Shown piece by piece: positions 54,167 through 62,538 of a stretch of 64,000 nt of DNA; position 1 is the first letter of the stretch, and every line of letters begins with the position of its first letter. Under the pieces are notes generated by a model. The model was not told where the DNA came from and made no database searches. It saw nothing but the letters and a program-made list of their open reading frames with translations. The stretch comes from Planctomycetaceae bacterium. GTDB taxonomy: Bacteria > Planctomycetota > UBA1135 > GCA-002686595. The stretch covers positions 79,996-143,995 of the forward strand of contig WYBT01000044.1 in assembly GCA_011525785.1 (NCBI GenBank), in the 5' to 3' direction. Position numbers and translations under genes: made by a program.

Positions 54167-55183
54167 ATGAGCGCGAGTTGGCGGACGGCGGTGGTGGCGG
54201 TGGCGCTGGCCGTGGCGGCCTGTGGCGCGCAGTTGGGTGATGAGTTGACCGCGAGCGCGCGCGTCGAAGAGCCGGACGCACAACAGGCGCAGGCTGGTGC
54301 TCACGAGCGAGCGAAGCCCGAGGCGAAGCGTGCGCCCGGCCGCGTGTTCTTCGTCGGCCACAGCCTGATCTCGGAGGTGCCCGACATGGTCGCGTCGCTG
54401 TGCGCGGCGCCGCCGGTGACGAGCCTCACGTTCAAGGAGCAGTTCATCCCGGGCGCACCGCTGCGCTGGCAGTGGGCCGAAGCGGAGCGCGCGAAGGCGC
54501 CGGGCTATGCGCCGGGTTACGAGCCGCAGTTTCGCGGCGCGTACCACGTCGAACTCGCCAAGGGCGGCTGGGACGCGCTGGTGCTCGTCGAGGGCATGCC
54601 CATGGGCGCGCGCTCGGAGGAGAGCGGGACGGTCGAGCACCTGGCGCGCTTTGCGAACTTCGCGCGCAAGCACAACCCGGGCCTGCGCGTGCTGTTCTAC
54701 GAGCCCTGGCCGTGCGTCCACAGCGGCACGCCGAGCGGCTGTCCGGACGACAAGACCAGCCCGACGCGCGAGCTGCTGTGGCGGCCGCGCTTGGATGCGA
54801 ACGGCGAGATGTGGGAGCGCATCGTCGCGGCGGCGAACGAACGGCTCGAAGGCGAGGGACCGAAGATCGAGCTCGTGCCGGTGGCGCGCGCGCTGGGCCA
54901 GTTGAGCGACGCGATCGAACGCGGCGAACTCGAGGGCTTCTCCAAGCGCGAACAACTGTTCGAGGACGAGGTGCACCTGAGCACCTACGGCAAGTACTTC
55001 GCCTCGCTGGTGCTGTGGGGCGCGCTGTTCGAGCGCTCGCCCGTGGGCCGGCCGGTGAGCGTGAACGGGCGCTGGGGCAACGCGTACTGGGACAGCGACA
55101 GGTACGGCAAGCTCTATCCCGCGCCGAAGGCGGCCGCGGCGCGACGCATGCAGGAGATCGCAGCTCGAGCGCTAGGACGATGA
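54167..55183 (+). CDS. SGNH-like hydrolase lipoprotein
   Basis: This 338-residue exported protein has a lipobox-type signal (AVVAVALAVAACG). An SGNH-hydrolase-like core follows: block I is VFFVGHSLISEVPD (Ser), and block V is EDEVHLSTYGKYFASLVLWG (Asp-x-x-His). It probably hydrolyses an ester in the cell envelope; the substrate is unknown. It is the first host gene to the right of the element. A TAGGAT box six bases before the ATG suggests a leaderless transcript. It is convergent with Hsp20 and separated from it by a short palindrome. Confidence 0.78.
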   Translation: MSASWRTAVVAVALAVAACGAQLGDELTASARVEEPDAQQAQAGAHERAKPEAKRAPGRVFFVGHSLISEVPDMVASLCAAPPVTSLTFKEQFIPGAPLRWQWAEAERAKAPGYAPGYEPQFRGAYHVELAKGGWDALVLVEGMPMGARSEESGTVEHLARFANFARKHNPGLRVLFYEPWPCVHSGTPSGCPDDKTSPTRELLWRPRLDANGEMWERIVAAANERLEGEGPKIELVPVARALGQLSDAIERGELEGFSKREQLFEDEVHLSTYGKYFASLVLWGALFERSPVGRPVSVNGRWGNAYWDSDRYGKLYPAPKAAAARRMQEIAARALGR

Positions 55184-55273
55184 GCGACTGCGGCGCCCGC
55201 AGTGTTCCGACGCCGAGCGGCGTGCGTGGAACAAAGCGGGCGTCAAAGCGCGACCGCGCTCGAACTCGCGCGC

Positions 55274-55287
55274 AGCCTGCGCAGGCT
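55274..55287. repeat. Perfect palindrome between convergent genes (possible bidirectional terminator)
   Basis: AGCCTGCGCAGGCT is a 14-bp perfect palindrome directly at the Hsp20 stop codon. It could form a short hairpin on both strands between the convergent SGNH and Hsp20 genes. There is no T-tract, so rho-independent termination is uncertain. Confidence 0.35.
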
Positions 55288-55745
55288 CACTTCGCGGCTT
55301 GCACTTTGATGGTCGCAGCCGCCTTGGGCTCGACCTTGGGCAGCGCGATCTCGAGCACGCCCTTCTCGAGCTTGGCGCGCACCGCATCCGGATCGGTGTT
55401 CAGCCCATCGGGCAGCGGCACAGCGCGACGGAACGAGCCGTACTGCGACTCGACGCGATAGAACTCCTTGTCCTTCTTCTCTTCTTCCCACTTGCGCTCG
55501 GCGCTCACGACGAGTTGGCCGCCGACGATTTGCACCGAGACGTCCTTCTCGGACACGCCCGGGAGTTCGACGCTGACGATCAACTCGCGCGCGGTGTCGG
55601 CGATGTTGACGGCCGGCACGGCGTTGCGCTGGAAGACTTCGGGCAAGCGGTTCGGCGAGTTCTTGAAGAACTCCTCCATCCAGTTGTCCCAATCGGTCGC
55701 GAACAGATTGGCGGGGGTCTTCGAACCCCAAGGGATCAGCTTCAT
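55287..55745 (-). CDS. Hsp20/alpha-crystallin small heat shock protein
   Basis: This 152-residue chaperone has the alpha-crystallin domain from about residue 45: VNIADTARELIVSVELPGVS, KEFYRVESQYGSFRRAVPLP, and the terminal G-V-L-E-I-A-L-P motif (KLEKGVLEIALPKVE). It holds unfolding proteins in the cytoplasm. ATG 55745 has an AAGGAG site. It lies next to a FixL-like sensor kinase and universal stress proteins, suggesting regulation by low oxygen or stress as for mycobacterial Acr/HspX. Confidence 0.95.
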   Translation of the reverse strand: MKLIPWGSKTPANLFATDWDNWMEEFFKNSPNRLPEVFQRNAVPAVNIADTARELIVSVELPGVSEKDVSVQIVGGQLVVSAERKWEEEKKDKEFYRVESQYGSFRRAVPLPDGLNTDPDAVRAKLEKGVLEIALPKVEPKAAATIKVQAAK

Positions 55746-55903
55746 GGCGTGGCTCCTTCGACTTGGCGCCGCGCTGAAAAAAGGGAGTGCGGCGCGAACG
55801 CCAGACTTGTACGGCGCAACTGCTCGCAAGGCGCTGCGTCGAAGTAGGCGCCGCGCGCGCGCTCGAGTCCGTGAACTGCGCTGCGCACTGCGGCGGAGCG
55901 CCG

Positions 55904-56584
55904 TCAGGACTGCATCAGGCCTTCGCGGATCGCCAGTCGTGCGAGCTCGGCCGTCGAGTGGCAATCGAGCTTGCGCTGCAGGTTTTCGCGGTGCTTCTTG
56001 GCCGTGCCCAGGCTGATCGAGAGCTCGCGCGCGACGTCCTTGTTGCTCTTGCCCAGCGCGAGCAACTGGAACACTTCGCGTTCGCGCGCGGTGAGCGAGT
56101 CGACGCGGCTGGCGCTGGCGGCCTGGATCGGCTCGCCGCGCCGCATCTTCGCCACCAGTCCGCCGGCGACCTTGGGCGAGAGGTACGGGCGACCGTCGAA
56201 CACCGCTTCGATGCCCAGCAGCAGTTCGCTGGGGTCGGAGTCCTTGGACAAGTAGCCGTCGGCGCCGGCGCGCATGGCCTGGTCGACGAACGACTCGCCC
56301 TCGTGGTGCGTGAGCATCACGATGCGCACGCGCGGATGCGCCGCGCGGATGGGCGCGATGGCGTCGAGCCCCGACAGCCCCGCCATCGAGATGTCGAGCA
56401 GCACCACATCGGGCTTGAGCAGCGCGATGCGATCGATGGCGATGCGCGCGTCGCCGCAGTCGCCGATGACCTCGATGCGCTCGGCCTGCGCGAGGAGGCT
56501 CTTGAAGGCGGCGCGCAGGATGCTCTGGTCGTCGACCAGGAAGACGCGGATTTTGGTGGAAGGACTGTGGGACGGCGCGTTCAT
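55904..56584 (-). CDS. NarL/FixJ-type response regulator
   Basis: This 226-residue regulator has a receiver domain with acceptor Asp in DVVLLDISMAGLSG, Asp pair in VFLVDDQ and Lys in GYLSKDSD. A C-terminal LuxR-type HTH follows (SLTAREREVFQLLALGKSNK, then VARELSISLGTAKKHRENLQ). It starts 15 bases after the stop of the PAS histidine kinase, forming a two-component pair. Putative binding sites upstream of the kinase/Usp pair are listed separately. It may activate the nearby Hsp20 and universal stress genes. Confidence 0.93.
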   Translation of the reverse strand: MNAPSHSPSTKIRVFLVDDQSILRAAFKSLLAQAERIEVIGDCGDARIAIDRIALLKPDVVLLDISMAGLSGLDAIAPIRAAHPRVRIVMLTHHEGESFVDQAMRAGADGYLSKDSDPSELLLGIEAVFDGRPYLSPKVAGGLVAKMRRGEPIQAASASRVDSLTAREREVFQLLALGKSNKDVARELSISLGTAKKHRENLQRKLDCHSTAELARLAIREGLMQS

Positions 56585-56598
56585 GGAGCGGGGTGTTC

Positions 56599-58137
56599 CT
56601 ACGTGACCACGGGCAGGCGCACTTCGAAGCGCGCGCCTCCCAGGGATGGCGAGCGCACGACTTCGATTTCGCCGCCGTGCTCGTCGATGATCTTCTTGCA
56701 GAAGGCGAGGCCCAGACCGGTGCCGGTCGACTTGGTGGTGACGAACGGCTTGAAGAGCGTCGAGCGGACGCTCTCGGCCACGCCGGGGCCGTCGTCGTCG
56801 ACGCACAACCGCGCGCCGCCGCCGGGCAGCGCTTGCACCGCCATGTGCACGCGCACCGGGCCGGACTTGGCCTCCAGCGCGTTCCGCACGAGGTTGGTGA
56901 GCACCTCGTCGAGCAGTTGGCGATCGCCGTTGAACACCATGTTGGGCGGCTCGACGCTGACCTGGACGTCGCTGCCGCGGCGCACGAACTCGGGCCGCAG
57001 CGAGCGCGCGACCTGCTCGAGCAGCTCGGGGCCCTTGATCGGGCCGACTTGCAGGTTCAAGGGCCGCGTGAACGACAGCGTGCGGCGCATCAACGCCTCA
57101 AGGCGCTGCATGCGGGTGACGAGGTCCTCGAGAACCGCGCGGTCGTCTTCGCCCAGTTGCCGCGCCACGGCGCGCAGCGCCACGTTCACGGCGGTGATCG
57201 GGTTCTTGATCTCGTGCGCCAGCACGGCCGCCGACTCGCCGATCGTGGCCAGCGCGCGCAACATCGAGGTCTCGATGCGCTGTGCGCGCTTGAGTTCGTT
57301 GATGTTGCGCCCCTCGGGGATGATCCAGCGCACCACGCCGGCCCCGTCGCGCACGGGATTGAGCGAGAAATCGACGCAGATCAGCTCGCCGTCGGCGGAG
57401 CGGTGCGTGGTCTCGAAGCGCACGAACTTGCCCTGCGCCGCATCGCCCAGCGCGGCGCGCACGCGCTCGCGTTCGACCGGCTCGGTCCACCAGGGCGTGT
57501 CGGCGAAGTTGCGCCCGAGCATCGACTCGCGCTCGACGCCGATCGTGCGCAGCGCGGTCTGGTTGACCTCGATCACGGTGCCCCGCGCGTCGAGCAGGCC
57601 CATGCACTGGAACGAGCTGTCGAAGATGGCGCGGAAGCGCTGCTCGCTCTCCTCCAGCGCGCGTTCGGCGGCGCGCCGCGCGCTCACGTCGCGGAACGAA
57701 CCGATGAACAGCGGCGGCAGGCCGGCGTTCAAGTCGACGCGCGCCACGCTCAGCTCGCAGATCAGCGTGCGCCCGTCGCGGCGCACGACCTCGAACTCGC
57801 GCGTGCGCCCCAGGATGTGCGTCTCGCCGGTGCGACGGTAGTTGGCGAGGTAGCCGTCGTGCTGCGAGTGGTGCGGCTCGGGCATCAGCACGCTGATGTT
57901 GCGGCCGCGCAGCTCTTCGGGCCGCCAGCCGAAGACCGGCTCGACCGAGGCGCTGGCGGTGACGATCACACCGAATTCGTCGATGGCGATCGTGGGATCG
58001 AGCACCGAGGCCAGCAGCGACTTGTAGAGCAGATCGCTGACCGCGCCACGCTCGATGGCGGCGGTCACCTCGGCGACGCGCGCGGCTGTGGCCGCGCTAT
58101 TGGAATGGTGGGGCTCTTGACCGCGCGAGTGCTTCAC
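56599..58137 (-). CDS. FixL-like PAS histidine kinase, predicted heme oxygen sensor
   Basis: From GTG 58137 (behind GGAGAG) the protein has 512 residues: two PAS domains (about 35-155 and 165-295), HisKA with phosphorylated His in LAHEIKNPITAV, and an HATPase (NLVRNALEAK, DDDGPGV, TGTGLGLAFCKKI). PAS-1 aligns with Bradyrhizobium FixL in EPHHSQHDGYLANYRRT, then GETHILGRTREF. The proximal heme His200 (here His93), His214 (His107) and Arg220 (Arg113) are kept, and Arg206 is replaced by Asn99. It likely binds heme and senses O2, though no direct evidence exists. It has no membrane helix. The NarL-type regulator follows by 15 bp. Confidence 0.85.
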   Translation of the reverse strand: MKHSRGQEPHHSNSAATAARVAEVTAAIERGAVSDLLYKSLLASVLDPTIAIDEFGVIVTASASVEPVFGWRPEELRGRNISVLMPEPHHSQHDGYLANYRRTGETHILGRTREFEVVRRDGRTLICELSVARVDLNAGLPPLFIGSFRDVSARRAAERALEESEQRFRAIFDSSFQCMGLLDARGTVIEVNQTALRTIGVERESMLGRNFADTPWWTEPVERERVRAALGDAAQGKFVRFETTHRSADGELICVDFSLNPVRDGAGVVRWIIPEGRNINELKRAQRIETSMLRALATIGESAAVLAHEIKNPITAVNVALRAVARQLGEDDRAVLEDLVTRMQRLEALMRRTLSFTRPLNLQVGPIKGPELLEQVARSLRPEFVRRGSDVQVSVEPPNMVFNGDRQLLDEVLTNLVRNALEAKSGPVRVHMAVQALPGGGARLCVDDDGPGVAESVRSTLFKPFVTTKSTGTGLGLAFCKKIIDEHGGEIEVVRSPSLGGARFEVRLPVVT

Positions 58138-58504
58138 TCGGTGCTCTCCGGTCCCGTCGGGACCTGCCGTAGCTCTGAGGATTCGGCGCCGGCGGAGCGT
58201 CCGTCGGCCCACTGAGGGGGCAGACCGAACATACCGCATCAGCGCGCGGAACCGAGCCACGGATCGGCAGTCGCGACCGGGTTGGCGATGCTAGGTCAGC
58301 GCGGCTCGCCATCCGTAGGACGATGTACGTAGCACTGCACCTAGGACGCCGTACCTCGCCGCGCCGAGGGCGCCGCGCTACGACGTGCACTCGGGATCGC
58401 TACGTCGAACGGCCTCCTGCGGCGCTACTCTCGCCGGCGCATGCTCCTGTCCGCGCCCGCGGACGATCCCCACGAGCCCGACCCCTGTGAGCCGGCCGAT
58501 CGCC
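58138..58504. other. Divergent intergenic region between FixL-like kinase and triple-Usp gene
   Basis: No gene is supported in these 367 bp. They hold both divergent promoters and degenerate repeats listed at 58316-58354, in a region less GC-rich than the genes. TACTCT lies near 58428, which would place a start about 70 nt upstream of the Usp ATG. Confidence 0.5.
58316..58354 (+). repeat. Repeated TAGGACG-N2-GTAC sites, candidate regulator binding sites
   Basis: TAGGACGATGTAC (58316-58328) and TAGGACGCCGTAC (58342-58354) share 11 of 13 bases and are 26 bp apart. TAGGTCAGC at 58292 and TACGACGTGCAC at 58379 are weaker relatives. They lie in the divergent promoter region beside the two-component genes and may be sites of the NarL-type regulator. 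Confidence 0.45.
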
Positions 58505-59851
58505 ATGAACATTCTCTGCGGAACCGACTTCTCCGAGCCCGCCGCCCTCGCCGCCAACGCCGCCGCGCGGCTGGCCGCCGGCTTCGGCGCGCGCCTGCAC
58601 CTCGCGCACGTGGCCCAACTGCCGGGCATCCGCGCCGGCACTGCGGTCAGCGTGCACGAACTCAGCCGCGATGAATTCGAGCGGCGGCGCACGCTGCTCG
58701 GCGCGCTTTCGACGCACCTGCGCTCGCTGGGCGCCGAAGTGGTCGAGCACCTGGTCGAGGGCGTGCCCGACGAAGAGCTCGCGCGGCTGAGCGGCGAGCT
58801 GTCCGCCGAGTTGATCGTGATCGCGCCGATCGGCGATCGGCGGCCGAGCCTGTGGAGCCTGGGCGGCGTCGCGATGCGCGTCATCAAGGCCGCCAGCGTG
58901 CCGACGCTGGTGGTGCGCGAGGATTCGAGCATCGAAGCCTGGCTCGAGCGCTCGCGGCCGCTGCGCGTGCTGCTGGGCGTCGAGAGCCACGCCTCCACCG
59001 CGGGCGCGGCGGCCGCGCTCGAGCAGTTCGCGCGCCTCGCTCCGCTGGAGATCGTCGCAGGCCAGATCTACGCGCGCGGCGAGCGCCGCGATGCGCCGCG
59101 CGAACGCTACGAACGCGAGCTGCTCGACAACCTGGGGCGGCGCGTGGGCTCGATCGGCGGCAAGCCTCCGCAGTTGCGCGTGCTCGCCGGCTGGGGCCGC
59201 GTGGCCGAGCACATGCTCGAGCTGGCGGCGCTCGAAGCGGCCGACTTGGTCGTGGTCGGCACGCACCGGCGCGTCGGCGTCGACCGGCTGGTCCACGGCT
59301 CGGTCTCGCTCGATCTGGTCGGCGCTTCGGCGCGCAACATCCTGACCGTGCCGATCGTCCCGGCGCGCGAGCCGCACGCCGTACCGCGGCGCGAGTTCCG
59401 CCGCATCCTGGTCCCGCTCGACCTGTCGGAGTTCTCGCAGCGCGCCGTCGAGCACGCCGCCGCGCTCCTGCCGCAGGGCGGCGTGCTGCAACTGGTGCAC
59501 GTCACCACGCCCTATGTCCCCGCCGGTTTGGATTGGGGCGCGATGGCTGCGGTCCCGCCGCCCTCGCCCGAAGAGGTCCGCCGGCTCGAGGCCGAGATCG
59601 CCCAAAAGCTCCGCAGCTTCGCGCCGAGCGACGCCGCGCAGCGCCAGATCGAGGTCCACGCCGAAGTGGTCAGCGCCTTCAACGCCGCGGAGCAGATCTG
59701 CGCCGCGGCAGCGCGGCTGCACTCGGATGCGATCTGCATTCCGACGCACGGGCGCTCGGGCCTCTCCAAGCTCGTGATGGGCTCGGTCGCCGAAGGCGTG
59801 ATCCGCCACGCGCGCGTGCCCGTCCTGGTCCTGCCGCCGCACGCCCACTGA
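58505..59851 (+). CDS. Universal stress protein with three Usp domains
   Basis: This 448-residue cytoplasmic protein contains three UspA-like units. Unit 1 (1-140) starts NILCGTDFSEPAALAANA, unit 2 (~152-290) LRVLLGVESHASTAGAAA, and unit 3 (~298-448) RRILVPLDLSEFSQRAVEHA. Unit 3 ends with the ATP-binding pattern THGRSGLSKLVMGSVAE; unit 1 has a degenerate loop. Three units are unusual, as most Usp proteins have one or two. It probably acts in stress or anaerobic adaptation. ATG 58505 is preferred to 58385, which is not family-like. A second Usp gene follows. Confidence 0.9.
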   Translation: MNILCGTDFSEPAALAANAAARLAAGFGARLHLAHVAQLPGIRAGTAVSVHELSRDEFERRRTLLGALSTHLRSLGAEVVEHLVEGVPDEELARLSGELSAELIVIAPIGDRRPSLWSLGGVAMRVIKAASVPTLVVREDSSIEAWLERSRPLRVLLGVESHASTAGAAAALEQFARLAPLEIVAGQIYARGERRDAPRERYERELLDNLGRRVGSIGGKPPQLRVLAGWGRVAEHMLELAALEAADLVVVGTHRRVGVDRLVHGSVSLDLVGASARNILTVPIVPAREPHAVPRREFRRILVPLDLSEFSQRAVEHAAALLPQGGVLQLVHVTTPYVPAGLDWGAMAAVPPPSPEEVRRLEAEIAQKLRSFAPSDAAQRQIEVHAEVVSAFNAAEQICAAAARLHSDAICIPTHGRSGLSKLVMGSVAEGVIRHARVPVLVLPPHAH

Positions 59852-59933
59852 ACCCGCCACGGGCGCAACCAGCGCGCGAACTGCTCGCGCGCCGCGCGTG
59901 GCGAAACGCTCTCGAGCCCTTCGTCACCGCGCC

Positions 59934-60803
59934 ATGGACGCCACCTTCAATCGCTTCGTCGTCGGGTTGGACCTCGACCCGCGCAGCTGCGCTCCGACCC
60001 CGGGCAGCGCCGCCGCCGCGCAGACCGCGCTGTGGCTCGCCACGCGCACCGGCGCGCAGGTGACGCTGCTGCACTCGCTCGCCCAGGGCGAGTACTTCGA
60101 TCCGCTGACGAACGAAATGGTCGCGATTTGCAGCGCCGTCGCGCCCGAGGGCCGCATCCGGATCGCCGAGCTGGTGGCGCAGATGCGGGCCAGCGAGGTG
60201 GCCTGCGAGACGGTCGACTGCCAGGAGCGCGCGCCGCTCGCCATCGCGCGCGAAGCGCAGCACTCGGGCGCGAGCCTGGTGCTCCTGGGCAAGCACGACG
60301 GGCGCGAGTCCGACGCCGGCCGCATCGGCCCGATCGCGCTCGCGGTGCTGCGCGAGTCGCTCGCGCCGGTGTGGGCCGTGGTTCCCGGCCGCGCGATCGC
60401 GCCGCGCGTCATCGTCGCCGCCACGGACCTGACTGCCACCTCCGAACAGGCCGTTGCCTGGGCGGGCCGGCTGGCGGACTTCGCCGGCGCGGCGCTGCAC
60501 CTCGTGCACGTTACGCCGCCGGCGCTGCACACCCGGCCGGGCTCGAAGAGCGAGCGCGAAGCACGCGTCAGGAGCGCCATGCTCGCGCCGCTCGACGAGG
60601 CCCAGCGCGCCGCCGCGCAGTTGCACTTGCGCGAAAACACGCCCGCGCAGGGCGTGTTGGAGGTGTGCGAGGAGCTCGAGCCCGACTTGGTGGTGTTCGG
60701 CGCGCTCGCTCACAAGCGCGACAAGCCGGGCGTGATCGGCTCGACCGCCGAGCGCCTGATCGGGCGCCTGCAGTGCTCGCTGCTGGTGTTGCGTCCGGCG
60801 TGA
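59934..60803 (+). CDS. Universal stress protein with two Usp domains
   Basis: This 289-residue protein has unit 1 from ATFNRFVVGLDLDP and unit 2 from PRVIVAATDLTATSEQAVAW (about residue 157). The second closes with LVVFGALAHKRDKPGVIGST and LIGRLQCSLLVLRPA, a G-S-T-type nucleotide loop in weak form. It follows the triple-Usp gene by 82 bp and probably shares its transcript. ATG 59934 is preferred; 59898 adds only an arginine-rich stretch. Confidence 0.88.
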   Translation: MDATFNRFVVGLDLDPRSCAPTPGSAAAAQTALWLATRTGAQVTLLHSLAQGEYFDPLTNEMVAICSAVAPEGRIRIAELVAQMRASEVACETVDCQERAPLAIAREAQHSGASLVLLGKHDGRESDAGRIGPIALAVLRESLAPVWAVVPGRAIAPRVIVAATDLTATSEQAVAWAGRLADFAGAALHLVHVTPPALHTRPGSKSEREARVRSAMLAPLDEAQRAAAQLHLRENTPAQGVLEVCEELEPDLVVFGALAHKRDKPGVIGSTAERLIGRLQCSLLVLRPA

Positions 60804-60878
60804 GGGCCGCTGCGCTCGCGCGCGAGCACGCGTGCTCGCGCGCGACGCTCTGCGCACTGCGGCCAGCGACGGCCTGCG

Positions 60879-61391
60879 TCAGCTCGCGTCGGCGACCGCG
60901 CGCACGACGTCGAGGGTGGTGACGATGCCGACCAGCTTGCCGTGCTCGACCACGATCACGCGGTGGATCGCCTCGCGCGCCATCAGACTGCAGATCGCGC
61001 GCAGCGAGGCATCCGGCGCAACGGTGATGGGATCGGCGGTCATCACCTCACCCACGGTCCCCGAACGCAGCACCTCGGGGCTGTAGCCCTCCATCGAGAA
61101 GACGGTGTCCTCGTCGTAGGAGCCGTCGTCGTCGGGCGAAGCGTCAGGGAACTCGTAGCGCGATCCGCGCGCGCCGACGAGCGGGTCGCGCAGGTGCTCG
61201 GGCTGGGCGATGTCGCGCGCCGAGAGCACGCCGACCAGCTTCCCGCTGCGATCGACCACGGGCGCGCCGCTGATCTGCATGTCCGACAGCGTGCGCACGG
61301 CCTCTTGGAGCGAGCTCTGCGGGTCGAGCTTCAAGACCTTGGTCTTCATGATGTCCCGCGCGGTGAGCTTGGCTAGTGCAGTGAGCGACAT
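60879..61391 (-). CDS. CBS-domain pair protein
   Basis: This 170-residue protein has CBS 1 (about 8-65, TARDIMKTKVLKLDPQSSLQ, GAPVVDRSGKLVGVLSARDI) and CBS 2 (about 112-168, VGEVMTADPITVAPDASLRA, RVIVVEHGKLVGIVTTLDVV), joined by an acidic linker (DASPDDDGSYDEDTV). CBS pairs bind adenylates and regulate partners. Similar proteins (Hrp1) belong to the mycobacterial dormancy regulon, which fits this neighbourhood. ATG 61391 has an AGGA site. It is divergent from the TPR gene. Confidence 0.92.
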   Translation of the reverse strand: MSLTALAKLTARDIMKTKVLKLDPQSSLQEAVRTLSDMQISGAPVVDRSGKLVGVLSARDIAQPEHLRDPLVGARGSRYEFPDASPDDDGSYDEDTVFSMEGYSPEVLRSGTVGEVMTADPITVAPDASLRAICSLMAREAIHRVIVVEHGKLVGIVTTLDVVRAVADAS

Positions 61392-61533
61392 GGCGATCCT
61401 CGTGTGGTGTGCGCAGCGCGGTGCGCGCCGCGACATATCGAAGGCTAGGAGCGCGGGCGCGCTACCGCGTTGCGCAACAGGACGCAGCCGCGCTCGCACC
61501 ATGGCGTAGCTCCGGCGCCTACAATCGCGCGCC

Positions 61534-62538
61534 ATGCCCCCCGCGACTGCGCTCGTGCTCGCTGTCCTGCTGGCCGCCGCTCCGTCCGCCGCGCTGCCAG
61601 CCCCGATGCAGGGCGCGCCTTCGGGCGCGACTTCGGGCGCGCAGACGCCAGCGGGCGCTCCGCGCCGGCTGATGACGCCCGACGAGCTGCAGCCGCAGCT
61701 CCAGCAGCTCTTCGCGCAGCAGCGCTTCGGCGAGGCCGAGGCGCTGCTGACGCAGTACGTGCAGCACTCCAGCGGCGAGCCGCGCGTGTGGAACTGGCTG
61801 GGCGTCGCGCAGTTCGCCCAGAAGCGCTATGAGGCGGCGGCGAAGTCGTTCACGCGCTGCACGGAGTTGGGCCAGCCCGATCTCGACGTGCTCACCAACC
61901 TGGGTGCGGCGCAGTTCCTGAGCGAGCAGTTCGACGGGGCGCGGCGCAGCCTGACCCGCGCGCTCGAGCGCGACGCAAACAACGCGCGGGCGCAGTTGTT
62001 CCTGGCGCGCATCGCGCTGCACGAAGGCGACGGCGCGCGCGCCGAGCAGTGCTTTCGCGCCGCCGCGAGTTCCGCGGCGCCCGACGCGGTTGCGCTGTTC
62101 CACTACGGCGTGTTCCTGCTCCAGGAGCGCCGCCTCGACGAGGCCCGCGCGCAGCTCGAGCGCTCGATCGCCCTCGACCCCAACTACGCCTCGGCGCACA
62201 ACACGCTGGGCCTGGTGCTGCAGCGCGTGGGCGACAAGCCCGGCGCCCAGCGGCACCTCGCGCGCTTCAAGGAGCTGACCGACGTCTCGGTCGGCGCGGA
62301 TCGCCAGCGCATGCGCATCACCGCGCTGCTGCGCGCGACCTACCGCGAGCTCGAGGACGGCAACCTGGAAGCGGCGCTGTCCGCCGCGCTGGAGGCCGCC
62401 GAACAGGGACCGCAATTGGCGCTCGCGCACCAGACCGTCGCCGACGTGTACCGCCGCATGGGGCGCGGCGCTGAGGCCGATGCCGCCGCGCAACGCGCTG
62501 CAGCCCTGAACGCAGCCGCCGCAGGAGGCGCGAAGTGA
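61534..62538 (+). CDS. Secreted TPR-repeat protein
   Basis: This 334-residue protein has a signal peptide (ALVLAVLLAAAPSAALPAP) and about six TPR units, for example PRVWNWLGVAQFAQKRYEAA and AVALFHYGVFLLQERRLDEA. It is probably a periplasmic interaction scaffold. Its final GTGA overlaps the start of the downstream FG-GAP/ASPIC-type lipoprotein, so the two are made together. TACAAT eight bases before the ATG suggests a leaderless mRNA. Confidence 0.88.
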   Translation: MPPATALVLAVLLAAAPSAALPAPMQGAPSGATSGAQTPAGAPRRLMTPDELQPQLQQLFAQQRFGEAEALLTQYVQHSSGEPRVWNWLGVAQFAQKRYEAAAKSFTRCTELGQPDLDVLTNLGAAQFLSEQFDGARRSLTRALERDANNARAQLFLARIALHEGDGARAEQCFRAAASSAAPDAVALFHYGVFLLQERRLDEARAQLERSIALDPNYASAHNTLGLVLQRVGDKPGAQRHLARFKELTDVSVGADRQRMRITALLRATYRELEDGNLEAALSAALEAAEQGPQLALAHQTVADVYRRMGRGAEADAAAQRAAALNAAAAGGAK

